From the NCBI GenBank assembly GCA_964346075.1, contig CAYFTH010000059.1, forward strand, positions 1-17,625: a stretch of DNA of 17,625 nt, read 5' to 3'. The notes below the pieces were generated by a model. That model did not search any database. It worked only from the letters and a program-made list of their open reading frames with translations, and was not told the DNA's origin. Shown piece after piece: positions 1 to 7,204 of the stretch (positions within the stretch are counted from its first letter, which is position 1; each line of letters begins with the position of its first letter). This DNA is from Brumimicrobium sp964346075. Its GTDB lineage: Bacteria; Bacteroidota; Bacteroidia; Flavobacteriales_D; Crocinitomicaceae. The position numbers were made by a program, and so were the translations under genes.

Positions 1-9
1 ATTAATTAA

Positions 10-1086
10 TTAATGTGCAATACCGAAATTGAATTCAATATTCCCTTCAACAATTTCTGCTGTTTCAACATTTAGAAAAGTCGAGTTCAGGGTTCCTCTA
101 AAAAGAAGGACTTTTTCCCCTTCACTATTTTGACCAAAAGTTTCTTTGTCCAATATATCAATCGAGTGTTCGGCGCTCGTAGGATATGAGACGTAATGAT
201 GATCACCGTCTCTGAAATCGATTCGTGCAGTGTGATCCCAATTTACTGATGACTGAGATTCAAAAGGGGTTATATCATCAATGCGATAATCGAGATTGTT
301 GCGATTGACCCAAACTTGTTGCTCGCGTTTTACGCCGTTTGTAAATTCCATTTTAGCCGTTAAATGAAAAGCAGATAAACCATTTTCATCTTTGTAAACT
401 TCATTGGTTGAAACGAGGCTATCCTCAATATACCATTGTATCGATTTTAAATTATGCTCAGGGGCTTCCACGTAAGCGATAACCTTTTGACTTTGACCGT
501 TGATCTGTTTAACAATAGCATTGGCATTTCTCTGATAACCTACCATGATTTCATTGCACGTACTTCCCGAGTTCCCATTAAGGAAGTGGGCCGTAACACA
601 TATATCATATTTGCCGGGTTCGTAAATCTTAAGTTCACTGCCCGGATAATCTTCGCCATTGACTGACCATTCTACATATTCTATAGCATTACTGTTATTG
701 AAGTCATCTTTCGCTATCGACAATAGTGCATTGTCCGATGGTACGAATGGAGCAATACTCAATTGATCATCAGGTAAAACACCTGGAGAAAGACCTGGCA
801 CATCGAGCACCCCATCGTGAATTTTCATGGTGATATACTGTGAGTCATTTTCTAATGTGCCTGTAAAGAGCTGGACATTGTTCTGATTTAAAATAGATGT
901 ATGCATAAAAGCTCCAGCTTTTCCGGCAGCTAAGTCAATCGCAGTTTCACCGATCGTTCCTGTAGCCGTAAACACAGGTTCATTTTTTGGTGGATCAGGA
1001 GTGACTTTATCTTTCGTACAACCCACAGAAAGAGCGATCAGCGTAATGACCACAAATATATATTGTATGAAATTATGTTTTATCAT
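10..1086 (-). CDS. PKD-like lipoprotein, third gene of the ECF sigma operon
   Basis: Predicted 358-residue envelope lipoprotein. The N-terminus has two Lys/His-containing residues, a hydrophobic stretch (about 9-19) and a lipobox LSVGC with the lipidated Cys at 23, followed by a Lys/Asp/Pro-rich tether. Two segments (about 131-184 and 198-262) have the WSVNG / EPGKYDICVTA and IQWYIED / FHLTAKMEFTNG patterns of PKD/Ig-like beta-sandwich domains. The C-terminal ~95 residues are unrecognised. The ATG overlaps the stop of the upstream barrel gene by 4 nt (ATGA), so it is probably translationally coupled and transcribed with the ECF sigma gene. I infer that it is exported, perhaps to the cell surface, and works with the barrel protein as a ligand, plug or sensor. 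No enzyme motif is visible. Lipoprotein call is strong, function is unknown. Confidence 0.8.
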   Translation of the reverse strand: MIKHNFIQYIFVVITLIALSVGCTKDKVTPDPPKNEPVFTATGTIGETAIDLAAGKAGAFMHTSILNQNNVQLFTGTLENDSQYITMKIHDGVLDVPGLSPGVLPDDQLSIAPFVPSDNALLSIAKDDFNNSNAIEYVEWSVNGEDYPGSELKIYEPGKYDICVTAHFLNGNSGSTCNEIMVGYQRNANAIVKQINGQSQKVIAYVEAPEHNLKSIQWYIEDSLVSTNEVYKDENGLSAFHLTAKMEFTNGVKREQQVWVNRNNLDYRIDDITPFESQSSVNWDHTARIDFRDGDHHYVSYPTSAEHSIDILDKETFGQNSEGEKVLLFRGTLNSTFLNVETAEIVEGNIEFNFGIAH

Positions 1087-2318
1087 TTTTTAAAATTATA
1101 TCGTAATGAAATCTGACCATAAATAGGGTTTGTTGTGGCTGACTCATTGATATACTTACCTGATGACAATCGGTTGTAAAAATGAGTTCCCACTTTTACA
1201 CCCAGGTAAAATTGTTGCATGATTTTTTGTTCTGCCCACAGATATCCCTGCGCAGATAATTGATTTAAACCATTAGCAACACCTGTATAATGACGACTTT
1301 CTACGAGGTCTTTATTTTCGTATATTTCAAGATTCATAGAGCTGTTTACTAAATAATTCATTTGTATACCCATTCCAAATTGCGTGTTGTCGAGTTCATA
1401 ACCAAATTCTAACGGGAGGTAGAGGTCATATAAATTTTGATACGACAAATCATTTTGATTATTAGTCACTCCAAATCCGTAATATTTAGAGCGTTGACTA
1501 ACGATAAGGTCCGCATTCGTTGTAGCTTGGAAACCAATTCCGCTTCTCAGTAGAAGGTTGCCATGACGGTGCTTTAATCCAACTGATAAATTCATAACAG
1601 TGGATTCGAATGGACGACTTGTTTTATAGTTTTCCATAATTCCACCACTCATTTGTAGATATGCTGTCAAGCGATCACCAGCGTCCAGTTCAGTACCTAA
1701 AAGTTTGTTCGTTTTATTATTTTCAGGAATTCGGTGCGCAATAGGAGTCAACCGATGGTCTAGTTCGAGTGCCAAATTTCGAACATCAGAATGTTCTCGC
1801 GCAAACTTGTCATTATCTTTGGTTGAATCATTCATTTTTCGACCGGTGATTTTTTCTTTTTGAATATTATCACCCTCGCTTAAATTTTCGTCTTTTTCAG
1901 CAGTCAAATAAGGCGATACAGTCGATTTCAATGACGCGCGTCCATTCAACGTTTCAGAATTATTTTCTTTCGTTGAAGTTGAATGAGCAACTGTTTGAGC
2001 CGAAGATGTCTTGTTGGACCAACTTACCAAAGTCTCGTCTCCTGAGGAATTCCACGTCATAGGTACAAGAGATTGGAGTTCATCCTGAACATAGTGCTTT
2101 TTCTTGTCTATAATGTTAGAACTTATTAAAATACCGATGAGTAGGGCAAAAACGAGCATTCCTCCTGAAGCGAGCCAAACCAATACTCCTTTTTTGCGTG
2201 ATTCCTCATTCAGCATGGTCTCAATATCATTCCAATAACTGGTATCGTATTGCGGAGCAGACTGAGAATGAGCTGCATCATTAAAAATTTGATCGATATT
2301 TTGATCATCTAATTTCAT
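1083..2318 (-). CDS. Dual-membrane anti-sigma-like protein: TM helix, long linker, C-terminal outer-membrane beta-barrel
   Basis: A 411-residue protein with three parts. Residues 1-43 are short, acidic and cytoplasmic-looking (starting MKLDDQNIDQIFNDAA), like the minimal anti-sigma segment found beside Bacteroidota ECF sigma genes. Residues 44-70 form one strongly hydrophobic helix (VLVWLASGGMLVFALLIGIL) followed by DKKK. Residues 71-213 are a Ser/Thr/Asn/Glu/Lys-rich low-complexity linker. Residues 214-411 show alternating strands with Gly and aromatic girdles (LYLPLEFGYEL, FGMGIQMNYLV, FYLGVKVGTHFYN) and end in SLRYNFKK, as in OMP_b-brl/PorT-like outer-membrane barrels. There is no cleavable signal peptide. 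It overlaps both the sigma gene and the lipoprotein gene by 4 nt. The arrangement matches the dual-membrane-spanning anti-sigma factors (Dma) I recall from Bacteroides thetaiotaomicron. Inferred role: hold the ECF sigma factor at the inner membrane and release it on an outer-membrane cue. Confidence 0.78.
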   Translation of the reverse strand: MKLDDQNIDQIFNDAAHSQSAPQYDTSYWNDIETMLNEESRKKGVLVWLASGGMLVFALLIGILISSNIIDKKKHYVQDELQSLVPMTWNSSGDETLVSWSNKTSSAQTVAHSTSTKENNSETLNGRASLKSTVSPYLTAEKDENLSEGDNIQKEKITGRKMNDSTKDNDKFAREHSDVRNLALELDHRLTPIAHRIPENNKTNKLLGTELDAGDRLTAYLQMSGGIMENYKTSRPFESTVMNLSVGLKHRHGNLLLRSGIGFQATTNADLIVSQRSKYYGFGVTNNQNDLSYQNLYDLYLPLEFGYELDNTQFGMGIQMNYLVNSSMNLEIYENKDLVESRHYTGVANGLNQLSAQGYLWAEQKIMQQFYLGVKVGTHFYNRLSSGKYINESATTNPIYGQISLRYNFKK

Positions 2319-2929
2319 ATAGCAATATTTGAGGAATTGATTTTATTGCGTTCTTTTAATAATTCTTTGAGTTCTTTGCGCGCTGTCGAGAGGTGCCATT
2401 TAGAGGTGCCTTCAGACATTTCCATAATTTCAGCGATTTCCCGGTGATTGTATCCTTCAATTACATAGAGCATAAATACTCTTTTTGTCGCAGGCTTGAG
2501 ATATTCCAATAATTTCATAATCTCAGCAGCACCCATATTGCTCTCGGCATCGTTCTTGATGCCACTCGAGTGAAATTCAAGTTCGCGGTCGTTATCACGC
2601 TTACTGATGCGTTCGCGGTATTTCTTATCTTTTCTGTACTGATCTATGAGTGTATTTGTCATCACGCGCTTCGCCCAAGCCGCAAAAGGCACTTCGTCGA
2701 GATCAATGGAGTTCAGGTTCTTGAGAATTTTCATGAAAGCTACGTTGTAAATCGCACGTGCATCCTCCTCATTTTTGTGATACCGCATGCATACGGGCAT
2801 CAGAAACTGAAAACAAGCTTCATAAAGCTCTTCCTGAGCATAACGCTTCTTTTTGCGACATGCCTTCAATAGTGCGATATCTACATGAATGTAATTCCCG
2901 ATATTTCTTATGTTTCTGTGCTTCTGCAA
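2315..2929 (-). CDS. ECF-type RNA polymerase sigma factor
   Basis: A 204-residue group 4 (ECF) sigma-70 family protein. Region 2 lies at about residues 28-100 (AQEELYEACFQFLMPVCMRY, the acidic NEEDARAI, then FAAWAKRVMTNTLIDQYRK). Region 4 lies at about 132-190 with the helix-turn-helix GYNHREIAEIMEMSEGTSKWHLSTARKEL. Region 3 is absent, as expected of ECFs. The only usual start upstream of region 2 is a TTG at 2927-2929, since an in-frame TAG lies 24 nt further upstream; the next Met is at residue 44 inside region 2. A rarer ATT start near residue 14 is possible. First gene of a three-gene operon with ATGA overlaps; it probably drives its own operon, though no strict TAnnTTTG box was found upstream. 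A TTTG 21 nt before TATAAAAT sits just upstream of the TTG. Confidence 0.92.
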   Translation of the reverse strand: MQKHRNIRNIGNYIHVDIALLKACRKKKRYAQEELYEACFQFLMPVCMRYHKNEEDARAIYNVAFMKILKNLNSIDLDEVPFAAWAKRVMTNTLIDQYRKDKKYRERISKRDNDRELEFHSSGIKNDAESNMGAAEIMKLLEYLKPATKRVFMLYVIEGYNHREIAEIMEMSEGTSKWHLSTARKELKELLKERNKINSSNIAI

Positions 2930-3219
2930 AATACAACGAATTTTATACTTTTCCTAAAGTCTTTCTATCAAAACGCAATTACAATACTGAGGGTTGGTGG
3001 AAATGATTACTTTTTTACATGTTAAGTGCAATTCCTCTTAGCTTTCGATGGACTATCAGCCAGACGTGAGTTGTAAATGTTGTTTTGGTTGATTTTTATA
3101 TAAATTGACACAACTAAAAACAAATCTTGAGTTTGCATGCTTTTAAAATTCAATCTACCTTGGACGATTGGAAATGGTACAACAAAAAAGTGTACTGAGA
3201 TCGATTAAAAATAACGACG
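2930..3219. other. Divergent intergenic region between ECF sigma and histidine phosphatase genes
   Basis: This 290-nt stretch holds no convincing gene on either strand. It contains the plus-strand promoter at 3132-3163 for the phosphatase gene. Toward the sigma gene there is a TTTG followed 21 nt later by TATAAAAT, which is only a partial Bacteroidota promoter and may instead be the target of the ECF factor itself. Nothing else was seen. Confidence 0.6.
3132..3163 (+). promoter_or_regulatory. Bacteroidota-type promoter for the histidine phosphatase gene
   Basis: TTTG (3132-3135), a 20-nt spacer and TACCTTGG (3156-3163) fit the Bacteroidota primary sigma consensus TTTG / TAnnTTTG with one mismatch in the -7 box. 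The start site would be near 3170, giving about 50 nt of leader before the ATG at 3220. Confidence 0.55.
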
Positions 3220-3705
3220 ATGATACAAATTTATTTACAACGACATGCACATACACAGTCAGCTGGAAAAGGTCAAGATGATTTTGATCGTGCCATTGAT
3301 GATATCGGTTTTCGACAAATCGAAGCCTTAAAAGATTTTTATATGGAACACTTTGACGGAGAGCGTTTAGAAGTTTTTTGTTCAACAGCAAAACGAACGC
3401 AGACTACGTTAGATGCTTTGTCAGAAGCGCTTGAAATTAAAAACAAGCATTATCATCATGCATTATATCTACCTCGATTAATAGAGCTACGACAATTTGT
3501 GTGGTCGCAGGATGCCTCGACAACACCCGTACTTTTTGTTGGTCATAATAACGCATTGTCTGAATTGGCATCCTATTTCTTAGATGATGCGATTATGTTA
3601 CCAACTGGAGGTTTAATCGGATTACAATTTGATGGGGTTGATGACCTTGCATCGACGAGTAAAGGCTTGGCTACTGAAATTGTTCGCTTTTTTCCAAAAA
3701 AATGA
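3220..3705 (+). CDS. SixA-like histidine phosphatase family protein
   Basis: A 161-residue protein of the short histidine (phosphoglycerate mutase-like) phosphatase superfamily, similar in size to SixA phosphohistidine phosphatase. The catalytic motif is QRHAHT, with Arg8 and the phospho-accepting His9. It is followed by DFDRAIDDIGFRQ, matching the usual D-x-R-L-T-x-x-G segment of SixA. A third phosphate-pocket Arg is in STAKRTQ (Arg59), and the second catalytic His is in LFVGHNN (His109). There is no signal peptide, so it is cytoplasmic. SixA in E. coli acts on phosphohistidine of phosphotransfer proteins; the substrate here is unknown. It is transcribed alone from the promoter at 3132-3163, and its stop codon is inside the terminator hairpin of the facing DUF4476 gene. 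Confidence 0.88.
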   Translation: MIQIYLQRHAHTQSAGKGQDDFDRAIDDIGFRQIEALKDFYMEHFDGERLEVFCSTAKRTQTTLDALSEALEIKNKHYHHALYLPRLIELRQFVWSQDASTTPVLFVGHNNALSELASYFLDDAIMLPTGGLIGLQFDGVDDLASTSKGLATEIVRFFPKK

Positions 3706-3726
3706 GGCGCAGCCCACTGCGCCTCA
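3696..3726 (-). terminator. Rho-independent terminator of the DUF4476 gene
   Basis: A perfect 10-bp stem (TGAGGCGCAG at 3703-3712 with CTGCGCCTCA at 3717-3726) has a 4-nt loop. On the minus strand the stem is followed by seven T (plus A at 3696-3702), so it is polarised for the DUF4476 gene ending at 3756. The plus strand has no T tract. The stem starts with the TGA stop codon of the phosphatase gene, so it may also stop or protect that transcript. Confidence 0.85.
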
Positions 3727-3755
3727 AATACAATGATTTGAACGTTATAACAGAA

Positions 3756-5456
3756 TCAATCCATAATCTCGTCCAGTTCTTCCTTACTCGAGGAGAATTT
3801 CAGGGTGCTTCTTAGCTTGTAAAAGTTCTCGGGGTCAACCGTTCTTTTGTAGGCCATTTTATAGAGTTGAATAACATCACTTTCGTGAGTAAAAACTTGC
3901 GCCAATGATTTTAATTGTTTAACGCTCACATAGCGCGAAACAAATGCCTGTTTGGCGAGATCTAATTGATTGTCTGAAAATGATTCTTCTTCCATACGTC
4001 GTTTGAGATCTTCGGAATCGATTAAAGTCCCGTCATTACCCGTTGTGCTGTACACGTATGTATAATGCGCTGTTGGTTGAGCATCGATAAATTTATCCAA
4101 TTCTTCCTTACTTGAACTGTATGTGAGCTCTGACGAGAGGGTATAGAAATTGTCAATGTCGTAAGTTTTCGAATAGGACCATTTTAGAAAGTCTATTTTG
4201 TCGCTTTCATGGGTGAAATTGCTCAACAGCTTTTCAATATGGTCGACGCTCATGCATTTATTTTTGGTAGCCATTTCAATCACTTTTCGTTTATCGCTCG
4301 AAAAAGACTCGGCTTCAACAGCTTCCTGGACGGAAGAAAAATCATTCAACAACTGTTGATTACAGTTGACATATCCAGCATAATTCGGAATTTGAGAATA
4401 GTTGACATTTGACGATTGTTCAGGAGCAGTCTCTTCTTGCGAAGACTGATGACCGTTATTTGAACTCCCTTGCTGCTGATCATCATGGTTCGAAGCCCCA
4501 GAATTGCTTCCTGCACCTATAAAACGAACAACTTCCTCTTGATCGCTCTCATTTTTAAGCGCATTAATAACAACATCGTAATTTTGGGTGTCATAAGTGT
4601 ATCGATAGCCCTCTTTTGCTATCTTTTTAGCGTCCACTGTTGAATAATCAATTGATATGATACCTGCAATTTGATCGCTAAGCATACAGTTTTCACTCAT
4701 ATAATCAAGTATCATCTCCTGACGATTGAACATATTGGCAGATTCAATATCATATTTGAAATTCATATATGCTTTTTGTGTTACTGTAGAACTGTTGCAC
4801 ATTGCACCATTTGCCATGTAGGAGTAGTTCGTATTCGCTGAGTTCGAGGTAACATTTTCGGTAGAAATAGTTTGTTTCGTTTCTCGCTGATTGTCTTTAA
4901 TATTGATGTTGATCGAAACTCCTTTTTCGTTCATATTGACATTGACATCATTCGTTTGATGATTGGTATCGATTCGCGTTTCACTTGAAACATGCGTATG
5001 ACTGTGCTCTTCAACAGATGCTTCTCCTCGTGTTTCAGTAGAGGAGTGTTCTTGACCTTCTTGATCAGGTTCTTGTGACTGTTCACTGGAATGGTAATTA
5101 GTGTTTGAAATATTGGTGTAAGTGCTCTCTTCAGTAGGACGTCTACCCGCGAATTTAAGTTTAAATTTTTTGCGTTTTTTCTTCACTTCCAGACTGATTT
5201 CCTCATTCTTTTCAAAAAAACTGACCGACTGATCGACGTCAGCGGTTTTTCCATCAGAGAAAACAACCTTCACACGGTAAAAATCACCGGGTAAGTCCTT
5301 AACCCTTACATGTGTTTCTGGAGAATCGTTCTGTCGGATACCATTAACAACTACATAGAAAGGTTTACTCTCTTGAGTGAAAACAACTAAATTCTTTTGC
5401 GACCATAGCATAGAGCTAAGTAATAGCGGTACAAATAGCGTAATAAATAATCTCAT
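3756..5456 (-). CDS. Secreted protein with three DUF4476 repeats
   Basis: The protein is 566 residues from the ATG at 5456. This start is preferred to the ATG at 5534 because it puts a clean signal peptide (MRLFITLFVPLLLSSMLWSQ) at the N-terminus. Residues about 20-95 form a small beta-rich domain (FYVVVNGIRQN..., GDFYRVKVVFSDG). Residues about 105-225 are Ser/Thr/Glu/Asn/His-rich and probably disordered. Three helical DUF4476 units follow: about 230-313 (most divergent), 371-457 and 484-566. Units 2 and 3 share FTHESD and SSSKEELD; a second Ser/Gln/Asn-rich linker separates units 1 and 2. DUF4476 proteins are common in Bacteroidota and of unknown function. It is probably periplasmic or secreted. 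It is a single-gene unit closed by the terminator at 3696-3726. Confidence 0.85.
   Translation of the reverse strand: MRLFITLFVPLLLSSMLWSQKNLVVFTQESKPFYVVVNGIRQNDSPETHVRVKDLPGDFYRVKVVFSDGKTADVDQSVSFFEKNEEISLEVKKKRKKFKLKFAGRRPTEESTYTNISNTNYHSSEQSQEPDQEGQEHSSTETRGEASVEEHSHTHVSSETRIDTNHQTNDVNVNMNEKGVSININIKDNQRETKQTISTENVTSNSANTNYSYMANGAMCNSSTVTQKAYMNFKYDIESANMFNRQEMILDYMSENCMLSDQIAGIISIDYSTVDAKKIAKEGYRYTYDTQNYDVVINALKNESDQEEVVRFIGAGSNSGASNHDDQQQGSSNNGHQSSQEETAPEQSSNVNYSQIPNYAGYVNCNQQLLNDFSSVQEAVEAESFSSDKRKVIEMATKNKCMSVDHIEKLLSNFTHESDKIDFLKWSYSKTYDIDNFYTLSSELTYSSSKEELDKFIDAQPTAHYTYVYSTTGNDGTLIDSEDLKRRMEEESFSDNQLDLAKQAFVSRYVSVKQLKSLAQVFTHESDVIQLYKMAYKRTVDPENFYKLRSTLKFSSSKEELDEIMD
3772..4115 (-). 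repeat. DNA trace of DUF4476 unit duplication
   Basis: The 20-mers at 3772-3791 (TCCAGTTCTTCCTTACTCGA on the plus strand) and 4096-4115 differ at two positions and encode the ends of DUF4476 units 3 and 2 (SSSKEELD). The rest of the two units has diverged more at DNA level, so this is either a fairly recent duplication or a strongly conserved end. Confidence 0.6.
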
Positions 5457-5522
5457 AATTTTTATTTTTCGGATATTATTCAAATCCCGTGCCGAAATTA
5501 ACTGAAAATTATATAATAAGCA

Positions 5523-5554
5523 ATAATGTATCATTAAGACTTAAATCTTTCAAA
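5523..5554 (-). promoter_or_regulatory. Possible promoter of the DUF4476 gene
   Basis: On the minus strand TTTG (5554-5551) is followed after 20 nt by TACATTAT (5530-5523). The spacing is right but the -7 box has two mismatches to TAnnTTTG. It would give a leader of roughly 60 nt to the ATG at 5456. Confidence 0.3.
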
Positions 5555-5569
5555 GAACGTTCCTGGACG

Positions 5570-5601
5570 GTTGTTTAATTGAACACGGCGCCGTATATTT
5601 G
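5570..5601 (+). promoter_or_regulatory. Strong Bacteroidota-type promoter of the GH3 gene
   Basis: GTTG (5570-5573), a 20-nt spacer and a perfect TAnnTTTG box, TATATTTG (5594-5601). The start site would lie near 5608, about 64 nt before the ATG at 5672. Confidence 0.65.
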
Positions 5602-5671
5602 ACAGTGTGGCCGAGCTGTTGTTTCATCGACACGGTTTTTACATGAATAGATATAACAGATAATTAGAATT

Positions 5672-7204
5672 ATGGCCTTAATCGGTAGCTTAGTAAAAAG
5701 AGGTATTGCTCTCAGTCAAAAATTTTCAAGTTCGAATACGAGTGAAATACCAATCAACCAGCAAAAAGAGCAGTTGAAAGAACTTTTGAATACTGCAAGT
5801 GAGACATCTTTCGGGAAGTACTATGGATTTTCTAGCTGGTTGGATCAGCGAGATTTGATCGAACACTTTCAGTCTAATGTGCCTATTCATAATTATGATA
5901 AGATGCATCGCGAATGGTGGGAGCAACAGCAAAAATATCCTGATATTTCGTGGCCTGGAAGTCCAAATTATTTTGCTTTGAGCAGCGGGACGACGGGGAA
6001 ATCGAGTAAGCGCATACCGATGACGGATGCCTTTTTGCAAAGCATGCGTGATGTCGGTTCTGCATTTATACGCTCGCTACCCAACTTCGATTTGCCAGAT
6101 GAACTCTTTGAGAGCGAAGTGCTGATGCTCTCCAGCAGTGCTAATTTAACACGTAATGAAAATGATCAATTTGAAGGTGAAATCAGCGGTATTAATGTGA
6201 ATAATTTTCCGGGGTGGTACGATCTTTTTTATCGACCTGGAAAAGAAATAGCGCGTATAGATGATTGGGATGAGCGCGTACTGACAATAGCAAAAGCTGC
6301 ACCAGATTGGAATATTGGCGCCATCGCAGGGATACCCTCCTGGGTGCTATTAATGTTGCAGAAAATTATTGAATATCACGATTTAGATTCAATTCACGAG
6401 ATATGGCCGAATCTCACTGTTTTTGCCAGTGGTGGAGTAGCATTTGAGACTTATCGCTCTGATTTTGACAAATTAACTAAAAAACCATTAGTGGTGCTGG
6501 ATACCTATCTGGCTTCTGAAGGATTTTTTGCATACACGGCTCGGCCGAACAGTATGGAAATGCGTTTAGCCCTAAGACATGGTTATTTCTATGAGTTTAT
6601 TCCTTTTGATGAAAGAGGAGTTGATGAATATGGGGAATTATTGGAAAATCCTGAGGTTTTTACGATCGATGAGGTAGAATGTAATCAGGATTATGTGCTC
6701 ATTGTTTCCACTTCTGCAGGGATATGGCGATATGTTATTGGAGATACGATTCGTTTTACTGCTCTTCATCCTCCCGAGATCGTGCTGACGGGGAGAACAA
6801 AGTTTTTTCTAAATGTGGTGGGCTCACAATTGTCTGAAGAAAAATTGGATGCAGCAATTTTGGAACTCAGTAAGTCAACGGGGGTGACCATTAACGAATA
6901 TTCAGTAAGTGCGCTTCAGAATGAAAGTGACGAATATTACCATCAATGGGTGTTAGTGACCGATGATGACTCACTTGATCAAAGCAAGTGCGCCGAGCAG
7001 TTAGATCAACTGCTGAAAAATGCGAATAAAAATTACAAGGTAGCGCGATCTAAAGCGTTAAAAGCCATTAAAGTGAATATTATTGATAAAGAAACGTATT
7101 ATGATTTTCTATCGCGTGAAAAGAAAAAAGGGGGGCAAGTAAAGACACCTAAAGTAATGCGATCTGAGGAAATGGAAAAGCTAATACAGGGATTAACGAA
7201 TTAG
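5672..7204 (+). CDS. GH3-family acyl-adenylating / amido synthetase-like protein
   Basis: A 510-residue cytoplasmic protein of the GH3 family (ANL adenylating superfamily), whose plant members join amino acids to auxin or jasmonate through an acyl-AMP intermediate. The three ATP/AMP motifs are all present: motif I FALSSGTTGKSSK (residues 101-113), motif II TYLASEG (278-284) and motif III WRYVIGDTIRF (352-362). Further GH3-type features are VFASGGVAFE (250-259) and GRTKFFLNVVGSQLSE (374-389) leading into the smaller C-terminal domain. The length is close to the usual bacterial GH3 size. The substrate in Bacteroidota is unknown, so an auxin-related role should not be assumed. It has its own promoter at 5570-5601 and overlaps the facing metalloprotease gene by 4 nt at its end. 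Confidence 0.9.
   Translation: MALIGSLVKRGIALSQKFSSSNTSEIPINQQKEQLKELLNTASETSFGKYYGFSSWLDQRDLIEHFQSNVPIHNYDKMHREWWEQQQKYPDISWPGSPNYFALSSGTTGKSSKRIPMTDAFLQSMRDVGSAFIRSLPNFDLPDELFESEVLMLSSSANLTRNENDQFEGEISGINVNNFPGWYDLFYRPGKEIARIDDWDERVLTIAKAAPDWNIGAIAGIPSWVLLMLQKIIEYHDLDSIHEIWPNLTVFASGGVAFETYRSDFDKLTKKPLVVLDTYLASEGFFAYTARPNSMEMRLALRHGYFYEFIPFDERGVDEYGELLENPEVFTIDEVECNQDYVLIVSTSAGIWRYVIGDTIRFTALHPPEIVLTGRTKFFLNVVGSQLSEEKLDAAILELSKSTGVTINEYSVSALQNESDEYYHQWVLVTDDDSLDQSKCAEQLDQLLKNANKNYKVARSKALKAIKVNIIDKETYYDFLSREKKKGGQVKTPKVMRSEEMEKLIQGLTN

Noticed and set aside
1..14. ATTA repeat at the left edge
   Set aside because: Only three and a half units of a 4-nt repeat in A+T-rich DNA, with no other sign of a functional element.
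454..666. Open frame of 70 codons on the plus strand inside the lipoprotein gene
   Set aside because: It lies opposite a well-supported lipoprotein gene and shows no domain or independent start signal.
2570..3006. Two plus-strand open frames opposite the ECF sigma gene
   Set aside because: They mirror a clear sigma factor on the other strand, and their sequences are Cys/His-rich without family features.
5457..5534. N-terminal extension of the DUF4476 protein to the ATG at 5534
   Set aside because: It would bury the signal peptide 26 residues inside; the ATG at 5456 gives a normal secretory start.
5601..5650. Possible tRNA-like or hairpin RNA in the GH3 leader (GTGTGGCCGAGCTG...)
   Set aside because: I could not form an acceptor stem or cloverleaf, and no stable long stem was found.
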